Below are positions 48,493 through 59,084 of a stretch of DNA of 64,000 nucleotides, piece after piece. The notes beneath the pieces are model-generated. The model made no database searches and was not told the DNA's origin. It was given only the letters and a program-made list of their open reading frames with translations. The translations under genes were made by a program, and so were the position numbers. Origin of the DNA: Cryptomeria japonica (Eukaryota > Streptophyta > Pinopsida > Cupressales > Cupressaceae); the NCBI RefSeq assembly GCF_030272615.1, contig NC_081413.1, forward strand, positions 329,618,802 to 329,682,801, given 5' to 3'. Numbering within the stretch: position 1 is the stretch's first letter; each line of letters starts with the position of its first letter.

Positions 48493-50783
48493 AGGTTTCT
48501 AATCCTTGTTTTAAGTTGACATTGATGAAGGTTACCATTCTGTGGAGTTCACCTTGTTGGAGGCATTCTTGAGAGGAGAAGAAGTTCTTTTTCTAATATT
48601 TTCTATTGTGCAGGTTTTGGTTTCAAAATTTTAACTTTTTTTTCAAACTTGTTAACAAGTTTGCCTGCAGGTTTAATCTTCTATTTTTTTTATTAAAAAG
48701 GGCCTTGGAAGGCTTGCCGCCAAAGTTCCTTCTTTCTAGTTTAAATTTGTGTCTTTGGAAGGCTTGCCGCCAAAGTTTCTGTTTTTTTTTTAGTGTGCAT
48801 AGTTTGGAAGGTTTACCGCCAAACTTAGTCTCCTTAATCTATTTGGTCGGCTTGCCGCCAAAACTAATTTATTATTAAATTTCATTTCTGATTCACTTGC
48901 AGATTTTAACTTTTTTCTTGCTTACAACTATTCTGATTCAATTTGTTTGAATCTGCCATTCAGTCCTAACATCTTTATTTGCAGGTGTTATTGATAAATA
49001 AAAGGGTTTATATTGTAAGAATAGCTGATTGTAGCAAACTATTATAATTTCTCTTTAAGGCAGATATAATTTATTCTTTATCATTTTATTTCAAACCTTC
49101 TTTGTATTTAAGCATTTTGAAAATTTAAAATCTAAAATCATTTTCAAAGTACCTATAAACGATCCCTAATCATAAAAAAATTAGTTTTACATTCAATAGT
49201 TTAACTAGCCTCTGACAAAGGGTACTCAAAAACCTCATTCTTCCCTCAAAATTTTCTGGAGTAGAAACAGACGGCTAAGAGCAGAGATATTGCGATTTAT
49301 CCTTCAACTTCCAGCACACATCAAAGGTATACTGTTTCAAGTGCGATTGCTTACTTAAAAACTATAACCTAATATTCAATCCACAGATAACCTTCTCAAA
49401 GAGACAAACTGTGTAGAAACTAGAATTCTGAAAAAAACTATTCAGTATATTGATCATCGCTCAGCAAGACAACATCGAAGCTCCGTGCAAAAGTAAGAAT
49501 ACTGCATCTATTCTGTGTTATTCCGCTCCTTAGGATCCAGGTAGATCTAAATCTGATCCCTAGAGCCATTACAAACTCTCCAACTATAGTCCACTGGAAA
49601 CACAGGGCGTCTCCAGGTGGGCGTGGGGCTTGCAGCAAACACAGAGCCACAGACAAATTGAACAAACAGTTTATCCTATTATATAAGAGGTGCATCAACG
49701 GTAACATTGTTGTTTCTAGACATTTCTTTGAGAGCCGCTGGCCATCGTTCCTATTTTTTTCTCATCGTAAGAACCAGTCTTCATAGAGAAATCCCTCAGA
49801 GCCGTTGCCCAACGTTCCTGCTTTTTCTCATCAGCAACACTCCCCTTTGTCGCCTTCAAATAGCTTTGGCGCTTGTGTAAACTTGGAATAATTGTTGTAA
49901 ACTGGCTTTACATACCAATAAGTGATTTCATAGCCTTCGCTTTTGACATTTGAGATTTGCTGTTTAAAAATTTCTGCTACTTCGGCACCTTTCACGACTT
50001 CATGCTTTCTTGTGTGCATTGTGCTTAGTCTGACAGATAATGCAATACTTGAAAACTTCTCGCGCCCTTTCAATCAAACCTAACAGCATGCAATCGATAT
50101 AAAACCCTTGGACCCTCTCTTCTTTTACGGTTTCAAGATTTAAAATCCATCATCTGATTCAGGTGATTGCATAGACTACTTGTTTAAACGTCTCCCTGCA
50201 CTGTAGATTCTCTGCAAAATAACGTTTCTGTCATCTTTCACCTACCTCAAATTTTGCAGCACCGTTACTTGTTTATTCATATCTGAAATATCCTTGCATT
50301 GGTAACAATCCATTCCTAGGCTTCTATTATTAATTCTCTTACGTTTTAAATTCATTCATAAAAAATTTCAGTTTAAAACCTTTCTTTATCTTTCACGTTT
50401 ATTCTAAAGTTTAAAAGAGTTATAAGTTTTTTACATATAAATTTTTTTTTAAAGTATTCATGCATAATAAAGTTAAGTTTATATTCAGACTTAAACAAAG
50501 TTTATAAAGTTTCTTTTAAAAAAAAGTTTTAAATATATAAAGTTTTGTTAATATAAATTATTTTATTTTATTATTAATAAAGATTTTTTAAAAATACAAG
50601 TTTGTTTTAAAAAATTTAAATTTGTTATTTAAGATTTGAATATAACATTTTATTTTTTTTTACATAAATTTTGTTATAGTTATTACTCAAATCTGGTTTA
50701 TTTTTAAATCAAGGAGGTTAATTTTTATTTTTATTTTTTAATCAAAGGGGTAATTTTTTTTTACAAACTATTATTTTGCTATC
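48493..50783 (+). other. Long untranslated leader of the copia element
   Basis: About 2.3 kb separates the primer site from the gag-pol ATG, much longer than in most copia elements. It contains the hairpin array at 48,703-48,862, a two-copy ~66 bp repeat on the minus strand at about 49,725-49,850 (sharing 'gatgagaaaaa' and 'aggaacg'), and an AT-rich, nearly pyrimidine/A-only part at 50,340-50,770. The minus strand has an 80-codon frame (49,831-50,073, with IFKQQISNVKSEGYEITYWY) that looks protein-like. I cannot assign it; it could be a captured host fragment in antisense. Confidence 0.6.
48703..48862 (+). repeat. Four copies of a TTTGG..GG-TT-CC.CCAAA hairpin
   Basis: Copies at 48,703-48,725, 48,753-48,775, 48,802-48,824 and 48,842-48,862. 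The consensus is CTTTGGAAGGCTTGCCGCCAAAG: an outer stem of about 5-6 bp, a small internal loop, then GGC/GCC closing two T. Copy 3 is GTTTGG...GGTTTACC...CCAAAC; its outer C-G is replaced by G-C and its inner C-G by T-A, both compensated. The spacers between copies are not conserved. This points to RNA structure in the leader. Confidence 0.8.
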
Positions 50784-53700
50784 ATGTCTACATTAATTCC
50801 GGAAATTAAATTAAATAGTTCCAATTATCATTCTTGGAAAACACATATCTCGTTTATTTTTCGTTTCAAACACCTTTTGGATGTTGCGACTGATAAAACC
50901 TTTGAACCCGCTACAACTGCTCCTCAAGCCGACCTAGATAGATGCAAGGCTCAAAATGAGGAAGCACTTGGTTTAATTGGTATTTCAATGGTTCCTGATT
51001 TGTATGTTTTAATTGGAAATTGTACAAAAGCGCATGAAGCTTGGGAAATTTTAAAAACAACTTATGATAGCTCAAATGAATCCCGAAAAATTCAACTTCA
51101 AGATCAACTTGAAGATCTAAGGTATACGGATTTTAAAACTATGGATGAATTCTTATTAAAGTTTGATTCTGTTAATAGTCAATTAACTGGTTTAGGAGTT
51201 ACTCTAGCTAATTTACGTTTAATTCATCTTATTCTTAAAAAATGTCTTCCTCGTCAATTTCAACAATTTATTATGAATATTCATGCTCAACTTGCTATTC
51301 CTAGCTTAGCTACTCAATTAACATATGATATTTTTCGTAATTTATTGCGTCAAGAGGAAGCTAAATTAATTCAATTTGGTACTCTTAAAAGTAGTGAACA
51401 TGCTTTTATGTCTAAAAATCAAAATCATAATAATACTTTTAGATCCAATAATAATAAACATAATCATAATCATAATAATAATCATAATAATAATCACAAA
51501 TCTTCTAATTATCAATCTCATTCTAAATCATATCATAACAATTCTCATAATAATAATCATAATAATACGTACAATAATCAAAGGAATAATTCTCAAACAA
51601 GACCCCATTGCACATATTGTGGGAAAGATGGACATATTACTAATAATTGTTTTAAGAAACAAAATGGTAAAAAGCCCATGAATCAAAATAATCAAAATAA
51701 TCAACATAAACCTCATTATAAGAAAGGTAATAATAATGGTAATTCATCTCGTCGTGCATTTACATGTACTTATAATGTTTCTCAACCACTTGAGTGGATT
51801 ATTGATTCTGGTGCATCTCAACATGTTACTTCTCATAAAGAATGTTTTGAATCTTTGCATCCCGATACTTCTAATATTCCTGTTCAATTAGCTAATAATC
51901 ATAGTTGTAAAGTTGAAGCTATTGGTGATGTGAATGTTCCTAATGGGAAATTACCCGATGTTCTTTATGTTCCTGAATTAAAATCAAATTTGATTTCAGT
52001 TCCTAAACTTTGTCAAGATTATAAGATTAACTTTTATAGGGGCATATGTTATATCATTGATCCAAACACTAATCATGTTATTGCTACTGCTAAAATGGAT
52101 AGTGATAACTTATTCAAGTTCTATGAATTTGCTCCTCCAAAGTATTCTTTGCTTACTACTGTTGATTTTACTATATGGCATGAAAGACTTGGCCATCTCA
52201 ATTCTGATTATATTTCATTGATGCAAAAAGCAAATATGGTTGATGGATTGCCTAGTATTGTTCCTTCTCAAATTGTTTGCAATGGTTGCATGAGTGGTAA
52301 GATGCATAGGGAACCCTTTCCTCATGGTCAATCTTGGAGGGCATACACTAAATTGCATCTAGTTCATAGTGATCTCTTGGGTCCCATGGAGAATCCCTCC
52401 ATCCAAGGTTCAAGGTATGCACTTACCTTTGTTGATGATTTTTCAAGGAGAACATGGATATATTTCCTTCATAGTAAGGATCAAGTGCTTGATGTTTTTA
52501 CTGAATTTCATATGTTTGTAGAAAGGCAATCTGGTTCTAAAATTAAGATTCTTCGTACTGACAATGGAAGAGAATATGTCAATAATGCATTTAATGCTTA
52601 TTTGAAATCGTTTGGAATTAAACATGAGCTTACCGTTCCTTATACACCACAACAAAATGGTGTGGCAGAACGGAAGCATAGGACAATTGTTGAAATGGCT
52701 AGATGTTTATTGCATGCTAAAAATATGGATTACAAGTTTTGGGCTGCAGCTATGGCTTGTGCAACATATTTAATTAATAGAACACCTACCAAAGCCTTAA
52801 AGGATAAAACTCTTGAAGAAGCTTGGTCTGGTAGAAAGCCTAATTTGCAGAATTTAAGAATTTTTGGTTCCATAGCTTATGTTCACAAACCTAAGGAGAA
52901 ACGAAAAAAATTAGATGCTAAATCTTCTCCTTTTATTTTTGTTGGTTATGATGAAAATACTAAAGGTTATAGAGTTTACAATCCTATTACTAACAAGGTA
53001 AAAGTTGCAAGAGATGTTTGTATTGCAGAAAAAGGCATTCATGATTGTTCTAAAGTGGAGGATGATGAACTTGGTCAAACCAAAGTTGTGCTTGTGGAGG
53101 ACCAACCTCCTTCTCTTAACCCTACTCCTAATGCATCTCTTTCTATTCCTTCTAGTGATAGTGATGATGATAATAATAACTCTACTCCTCATGACTCTTC
53201 TTCTAGTGATGAGTCCATTACTTCTAAAAGAAGACCTAAATGGTTTAAATCTTTAATTCAAGATAGTGGTGAATACTTAGCTAGAATGGATAGACTTCAA
53301 TCTAGAAGAGTTAATTATTGTAACTATGCTTTAATGACTACTATTATGAATTCTAATGATCCTAAAACATTTGATCAAGCTAAAAATCAACCGCATTGGC
53401 AAAAAGCAATGAAGGAAGAATATGATACTTTAACTTCTAACCAAACTTGGGATTTAGTTCCCTTGCCTCATGGTAAAAATCTTGTTTCTTGCAAGTGGCT
53501 TTATAAAACTAAATTGAATGCTAATAATCAAGTTAGTAAATTTAAAGCTAGATTAGTTGCTAGAGGTTTTTCTCAAATTGAAGGCTTAGATTATACAGAA
53601 ACTTTTGCTCCTGTTGCTAAAATGCCTACAATTAAACTTGTGCTTGCTTTAGCTTCTAGAATGAATTGGCCTATTCACCAAATGGATGTTAAAAGTGCTT

Positions 53701-54917
53701 TTCTTAATGGTGATTTACATGAGGAAATTTATATGTCTCAACCTCCTGGTTTTATTAAAGAAGGTAATGCACACTTAGTTTGTAAATTAAAGAAATCAAT
53801 TTATGGATTAAAGCAATCTCCTAGGGAGTGGTATTCAAAGATTAATGAATTCTTTCTTTCTCAAGGCTTTATTAGAAGTAAAAATGATCCTAACTTGTAT
53901 ATTAAACATAGTGAAGATGATATTATAATTATTATCTTGTATGTAGATGATTTGATTCTTACTTCAAGTTCCAATACTTTGATTTCTGATATTAAGTTTC
54001 AACTTAATCAAAAATTTCAAATGACTGATTTAGGTCTTTTACATTATTTCTTAGGAATGCAAATTTGGCAAACCTCTAAAGGAATTTTCTTATCTCAAAG
54101 TAAATATGCTCAAGATCTCATAGATAAGTTTAAAATGAATGATGCTCATCATGTTTCAATTCCTATTGAATTAGGCACTAAGTTAATGCTTGATATGCAA
54201 ACTCCTCTTGTTGATCCTACTTTGTATAGACAATTAGTTGGAAGTTTAAATTATTTAACTCTTACTAGGCCAGATATTGCTTATAGTGTTGGTTTGGTTT
54301 CTAGATTCATGTCTAAACCTCAACAAACACACTTTAAAGTTGCTAAAAGAATTTTAAGATATATTAAAGGAACAATGAATGTAGGTTTGTTTTATGATAC
54401 AAATTCTGATTTTACTTTAAAAGGTTTTACTGATTCCGATCTAGGTGGAGATCCCAATGATGGGAAATCTACTTGTGGTTATTGTTTTTTTGTTGGTTCA
54501 GGAGCAATTTCTTGGAATAGTAAAAAGCAACAATCTACCTCTCTTGGATCCACTGAAGCTGAGTACAAAGGATGCACTAATGCTTCCAAAGAAGTCTTGT
54601 GGCTTAGAAGACTACTTGAAGATTTGGGTCTACCTCAACACGAACCAACTCAATTGTATTGTGACAACCAAAGTGCCATTGCCTTGGCTACAAATCCAGT
54701 TTTCCATGCAAGGACAAAACACATTGCTCTCCAACACCACTTTATTAGAGAACAAATTGAAGACAAGCAAGTTTCACTCCTCTATTGCAAGGGGGAAGAC
54801 CAAGTTGCAGATATTTTGACCAAGCCACTTTGTAAAGAAAAATTCCAATTTCATTGTAAAAATCTTGGATTGCAACCCATTGAAGGGTTTGATGTAAGCT
54901 CCCCAAGTAAAGCTTAA
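50784..54917 (+). CDS. Intact Ty1/copia Gag-Pol polyprotein (1,377 aa)
   Basis: One uninterrupted frame encodes all proteins for retrotransposition. Gag occupies roughly residues 1-300, with a UBN2-type core and an Asn/His-rich linker, then a CCHC zinc knuckle (C276, C279, H284, C289). Protease: DSG at 341-343. Integrase: zinc site H466, H471, C499, C502; catalytic D530, D593, E629 (DNGREY and GVAERKHR); GKM-type tail. RT: MDVKSAFLNG with D968, and YVDD at 1053-1056. RNase H: D1217, E1260, D1294, D1343. The length is normal for copia (1,300-1,450). The first ATG is used; it follows a T/A-rich leader and is the only in-frame ATG with a Gag-like continuation (IKLNSSNYHSWK). RNase H has GSTEAEY in place of the more common 'sTaEAEY'. 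Codons are strongly A/T-ending. All catalytic residues are kept, consistent with a recent insertion. Confidence 0.97.
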   Translation: MSTLIPEIKLNSSNYHSWKTHISFIFRFKHLLDVATDKTFEPATTAPQADLDRCKAQNEEALGLIGISMVPDLYVLIGNCTKAHEAWEILKTTYDSSNESRKIQLQDQLEDLRYTDFKTMDEFLLKFDSVNSQLTGLGVTLANLRLIHLILKKCLPRQFQQFIMNIHAQLAIPSLATQLTYDIFRNLLRQEEAKLIQFGTLKSSEHAFMSKNQNHNNTFRSNNNKHNHNHNNNHNNNHKSSNYQSHSKSYHNNSHNNNHNNTYNNQRNNSQTRPHCTYCGKDGHITNNCFKKQNGKKPMNQNNQNNQHKPHYKKGNNNGNSSRRAFTCTYNVSQPLEWIIDSGASQHVTSHKECFESLHPDTSNIPVQLANNHSCKVEAIGDVNVPNGKLPDVLYVPELKSNLISVPKLCQDYKINFYRGICYIIDPNTNHVIATAKMDSDNLFKFYEFAPPKYSLLTTVDFTIWHERLGHLNSDYISLMQKANMVDGLPSIVPSQIVCNGCMSGKMHREPFPHGQSWRAYTKLHLVHSDLLGPMENPSIQGSRYALTFVDDFSRRTWIYFLHSKDQVLDVFTEFHMFVERQSGSKIKILRTDNGREYVNNAFNAYLKSFGIKHELTVPYTPQQNGVAERKHRTIVEMARCLLHAKNMDYKFWAAAMACATYLINRTPTKALKDKTLEEAWSGRKPNLQNLRIFGSIAYVHKPKEKRKKLDAKSSPFIFVGYDENTKGYRVYNPITNKVKVARDVCIAEKGIHDCSKVEDDELGQTKVVLVEDQPPSLNPTPNASLSIPSSDSDDDNNNSTPHDSSSSDESITSKRRPKWFKSLIQDSGEYLARMDRLQSRRVNYCNYALMTTIMNSNDPKTFDQAKNQPHWQKAMKEEYDTLTSNQTWDLVPLPHGKNLVSCKWLYKTKLNANNQVSKFKARLVARGFSQIEGLDYTETFAPVAKMPTIKLVLALASRMNWPIHQMDVKSAFLNGDLHEEIYMSQPPGFIKEGNAHLVCKLKKSIYGLKQSPREWYSKINEFFLSQGFIRSKNDPNLYIKHSEDDIIIIILYVDDLILTSSSNTLISDIKFQLNQKFQMTDLGLLHYFLGMQIWQTSKGIFLSQSKYAQDLIDKFKMNDAHHVSIPIELGTKLMLDMQTPLVDPTLYRQLVGSLNYLTLTRPDIAYSVGLVSRFMSKPQQTHFKVAKRILRYIKGTMNVGLFYDTNSDFTLKGFTDSDLGGDPNDGKSTCGYCFFVGSGAISWNSKKQQSTSLGSTEAEYKGCTNASKEVLWLRRLLEDLGLPQHEPTQLYCDNQSAIALATNPVFHARTKHIALQHHFIREQIEDKQVSLLYCKGEDQVADILTKPLCKEKFQFHCKNLGLQPIEGFDVSSPSKA

Positions 54918-54924
54918 GGGGGGG
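54909..54924 (+). promoter_or_regulatory. Polypurine tract of the copia element
   Basis: AAAGCTTAAGGGGGGG ends at the TGTTAG start of the 3' LTR and overlaps the gag-pol stop codon region. Confidence 0.9.
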
Positions 54925-55442
54925 TGTTAGAATATTTAATCTTTACTTAGCTTAGGTTTATTTGTATTTAGTTTAGGATATTCCTTTGGAATTCCTACAT
55001 GTAATTTGTCCTCTAGTACATGTGTGAGGACAAGTCATTTCTTTTATTTTCCTTTATTAAGGAATATTAGATTTCCTCCATAAGAGGATGTGGACACATG
55101 GCACACACATTTTATGAATGGTGGCATTCATAGATTTGGGAGTTACTTTGTAACTCCTCTCCTCATCTCTATTTAAGAGATGTCTCCTCTCTCATTTCTT
55201 CTTAATGACAATATTGTAAAGAGCTTCTTGCTCTCTCTCTCTCTCTCTCATTTTAGGCATTGCCTCATTCATAATATCACAAGGGGTTTTTCTTTGCTTT
55301 TCCCCTTTCAAAAGTTCTTGTGCCTCCTTCTTCACATTTGGGTGATGCTCCAAAGTTTTTTGCTTTTCTCTTGGTAACAATTACTTCATCATAAACTTTC
55401 TTGGATTTTATTTTCATTTCCTTGCTCTTGTATTTCCTTTCA
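54925..55442 (+). repeat. 3' LTR of the copia element
   Basis: 518 bp, TG...CA, nearly identical to the 5' LTR. TATA-like CTATTTAAG is at about 55,169-55,177, and the (CT)n tract is two bases shorter than in the 5' LTR. The flanking duplication CGTGT is at 55,443-55,447. Confidence 0.95.
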
Positions 55443-55960
55443 CGTGTCATCGCTCTTAGAATTTCATAATTTCATGTTGAAGGGCTTTTAGGGAGTTAGC
55501 ACTTGCTTGAGAATATTTATCAACTTGGATAGCATTACTTCTCTATTCAATCTCTCTAATTCCTATATTGTAAGGTTGAGTAGTAGTACTACTAACCATT
55601 TCTGATGTGTTGCTTGCCCATTGCATAAGTGGAAGAGGTTGGCTTAGCCGCCTTCTTGCTTTGTAATTTAGTTTATGTACTCAGTCCTCCCACTAAATAA
55701 GTGGTCGAGTGATAAGTTTTATGCAATTGTCCTCCCGCTGAAATATGCGGTAGAGTGATAGCTTAATGTAATGTCCTCCCATTGAAATACGTGGTAAAGT
55801 GATTGAGTTTTTGTTTCTTGTTATTTCCCTTGGTTGGTTTACCGCCAAAAGTTCAGTTTCTATCTTGCTGGATAAGCAGAGGGGGCTGGCTTGTTGCCTG
55901 TGCATTGTAATTTTAGTTTGGTTTATGGTGCTAACGATCCCCAGAACACCGTATGCTCTC
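55443..55960 (+). repeat. Right part of the split LTR-like sequence, with repeated hairpins
   Basis: Three repeats starting TCCTCCC at about 55,685, 55,729 and 55,774 each fold on themselves: CTC-CCACT-aaata-AGTGG-tc-GAG, then CTC-CCGC-tgaaatat-GCGG-ta-GAG, then a weaker third. A hairpin of the same type as in the copia leader occurs at about 55,829-55,848 (TTGGTTGGTTTACCGCCAA), and another variant, GGTTGGCTTAGCCGCC, lies at 55,637-55,652. No coding frame is seen. The hairpins suggest an R/U5 or leader region of an unidentified LTR element. Confidence 0.6.
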
Positions 55961-58424
55961 TGTTAGACACAATGCACCATTGAGAGGGGGGTGAATCAGT
56001 GGCTCTCAAACTTTTCCCTTTAACAACCCTATGTGAGTATATCGGTTAATAGATCTAACTGAATGCAGACTTACCACTTAGTGGGGAGACTAATCACAAA
56101 TGCATTCACACATAAAAGGACATCCCATAACACCAGCATATACGAGGAAAACCCAAGATGGGAAAAACCTCGGTGAGAAATGCTACTGGAGTCTACTGCT
56201 CCAATCCAGCCTCACAATGAATCTCTGATTACAATGTTTAGGGCACCAACCCAAGGAGCATCAACCCCTGATTTTAGGGCACCAACCCAAGGAGCTACAA
56301 CCCCTACACCGAGCTCCAACTCAGTGAATACAAAACATAATCATTTACAAGTTAATAGCCTTGTTACAAATGGATTTTGTAACAAATCTGCAAATCTCTC
56401 TGCTGGATCTCTTGTCTAGTTCACTGCTAGTTCACACTTTGTCGGTTCTCTCTTCTGATTGTCTCTTCTCTTCATTGCTCTACTGCTCTCCACTGGTACT
56501 GCACTCTACCGGTTCTATGCTTGCCTTCTCTGCAGTTACCTTCACTTCTTCTCTACCAGTATGGACACTACCGATTCTGCACCTCTGTTGCCGGTTGAAC
56601 ACTTCAACTTGGTTCTCCCTCACACTCAGTCTCTTCTCTTTCTCTTTGATGAGCACTTAACTGATTTATCTTTACATGTAGCAACACTCTTTCATCCAGC
56701 GGCAACACTCTCTCCTTCAACAACCTCCTTCAATGATTTTGGCTTGCATTTTTATAAGCTGGTTTTCCTGCCAAAAGCCAATTCAAATTTCAGGCGGTTA
56801 GGGTTTCTTCTTTGACCCCGAGACAAACCATATCCAATCAGATCTCATTCGATCTGATCTCCAATACAACTGTCTACACATCACCGCCATTAACATGCCT
56901 TCCAATACACTTTTTCTAAGCTTAGCAAACATGTCCCTGTATCTCGACCTACATCTGTCAAAATGCCATAAATATCTCAGTTGTTTCCTTCTCGAAGTCC
57001 TCCTGCAATCTGATTTCCCTTGCTTCGATCCAGGCGCCAACAACTCCTTGATATTTCTCTGTCGTTCAATCTTCCTCAAGCCACATTCTTCTAATCCGAT
57101 CCACCAATCACAGTCCATATTAAATTCACACCTGTAGAAACACCTATCCCTACACGACACTTCATCAACCTCTACGAGCTTGCCACTTCAACTCCACATG
57201 GCATCCATGTCGATATCCACATCAGCAAAGATCTCCATGTCGGCTAGAATCGATCACCGAAAATCAACACACAACCGGTCCTCGCTTTCTGTTGGTTAGA
57301 CCCTCAAACCGGTCTGTCATCAACCTTGCACTTTGCTTCCCTTCCGATGGAACACTCAACCGGTAAGCACTCTTGCTAACCTACCTTATGCACATCTTCA
57401 TCAGATGGGAAGTCTTCTACATCTGCACCTTGTCCATATTACCGGTGGACTTACATACCCCTAAACTCTCTTGATGACACCATGTCATCAACTTTCAACA
57501 AAATCCATCTTCAATCAGGCCATTTTCCTCTGTCTATAGCTGCTCAGCCTTGCCTTCTTCCTGATCAGCTCAGACCATATCTCAACCGGTTTGTCAAATT
57601 GACAAACCCATCACTCTTCATATGTCCTGGCAACTCATCATGCCTTCTCTATCAGTCCAGTGCATATCTATGATTTTATGCACTTGAGGCATTCCTTTGA
57701 TTCACCAGTAGATCCGGTGTGAGCCTTCAAACATCTGCCTTTACCTATCCTTCCTTATCTCTCAGAACTATGATGCACATTATGCATAATGGGAGATAAG
57801 CTCCACTTACTGGTGGTAGCGGATTCTTGTCATCTGCATCCTGCAATGCACTCATGTGGCATCCCTGTTTGTGTAGCATATCTTCAAACAAGCACATGTA
57901 ATCCAGTGTGGGCACATTCATTGTTAGTCATTGCTTCACATGGTGATTGCATCTCTATCTAGTGGGAGTCCTGATGTTCTGCATCGACACAACATACTGA
58001 TGACCTGTACATTATTCTCCTCATGTGTTGATGTGATTTAGATAACATTCTTCCTCTTCATCACAAACAACAACTCAAACACCTTGCTCATCCTAATTGT
58101 ACACTGGTCATAAGCTTTCCAGTTGGCAACTACTCACTGTCAACACAAATATTACCAGTTGACATCCTTTCCTTACCGGTGATAGACTGTACCGATAACC
58201 TATCCATTTCATCTAGACAAGTCAAACACTAACTTGTGTACCGATGACTCCAGTGGTCATTCATCTAAATGACATTCTCTCCCTTACCTTACCGGTGTTC
58301 TGCAACATAAGGTGATATCAAAGATATCTCATCCTGCACTCCTTCATGATAGTATTGCACATACATCTCTTATGCCGGTAGTCATCCTATACTGGTTGAC
58401 ATCAATGACAACACAATGCCAACA
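55961..58424 (-). repeat. Long LTR of a minus-strand copia-type element
   Basis: Minus strand: starts TGTTGGCATTGTGTTGTC at 58,424 after a purine tract, and probably ends ...GTGTCTAACA at 55,961. TTATAAAAATG (about 56,748-56,758) would be the TATA box. The interior is rich in 'accggt' words and has a 34-bp-type duplication, 'gggcaccaacccaaggagc', at about 56,241 and 56,276. At about 2.46 kb this is a long LTR. The left border is inferred from the TG/CA rule and similarity of the two ends, not from a second copy. Confidence 0.55.
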
Positions 58425-59080
58425 ATCTCCCCCTTTGGCATTGATGTCAACTCATGTAGTATCCGACATACTACATAATCTTTCTCCCCCTTTGTGTGAT
58501 CCAAATCTTCCCCTTTGTATAATCCATAGATTCTCACACATGTAGTATGCTCTATACTACAAAATCCTTCTCCCCCTTTGACAACAATGACAAAAGGTAA
58601 TGTCAAGATGTCACTCCTCCTAGTATTTACCGGTCACTGACAAAAATATTTCTCCTCCTTTTTCTTTATCGGATGTATCTCCTCCTTTGATACCACTTGT
58701 TACATCTTCTCAAGTCACAACACTTGAGATGGAGGACTCAACCATCAACTGACACCAATTGAGTATGCAAATTTGATACTATTTGTTAAAGCACTCAATT
58801 GCAGAAGGGTGTGTTAGTGAATACTACTTGCCTGCCAGTCAAACTGCATCACCTCCCGTTTGATCCCAAATTTCTTTAGAATCAAATGTGATTGTACTAT
58901 GAATACAACCAACCAAATGGAAAGTAGATACCCTTAACCAAGAAATTCTCCTGGGTATTCCTACAACATTTTCCATCATCTCCAGTTTAGGCAGTCAGTA
59001 TACTCACAAGTTCAAGCATGCTAGCTCAGTATTATAAGCACTTGAACTCCCCCTGAGTCATACATCTCAGGTCCTCGTCT
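58425..59080 (-). other. 3' part of the minus-strand copia-type element, with purine tract
   Basis: CCAAAGGGGGAGA on the minus strand (about 58,427-58,437) borders the LTR. Two further 'aaagggg(g)a' tracts follow at about 58,488-58,510 and 58,571, in a loosely repeated unit with 'tgtagtatg' words. No pol frame is present. The boundary with the gypsy pol to the right is near 59,080. Confidence 0.5.
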
Positions 59081-59084
59081 TCGA

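Larger units (their letters stand above)
47961..55442 (+). mobile_element. Full-length, recent Ty1/copia retrotransposon
   Basis: LTRs at 47,961-48,480 (520 bp) and 54,925-55,442 (518 bp) differ by only two substitutions and a 2 bp change in a CT microsatellite. The primer site TGGTATCAGAGC (48,481) and the purine tract before 54,925 are canonical. CGTGT flanks both sides. The 1,377-codon frame at 50,784-54,917 is uninterrupted with all expected catalytic residues. The leader between primer site and ORF is unusually long (2.3 kb) and holds four related hairpins. Near-identical LTRs mean the insertion is recent; this element may still be able to move, but transcription is not shown. Confidence 0.97.

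Noticed and set aside
50340..50770. AT-rich stretch as a matrix attachment or replication origin
   Set aside because: It is the distal leader of a copia element; AT richness alone is not evidence.
51376..51681. Ile-rich alternative frame within the copia gag linker
   Set aside because: Shadow of the Asn/His-codon (AAT/CAT) repeats in the real frame.
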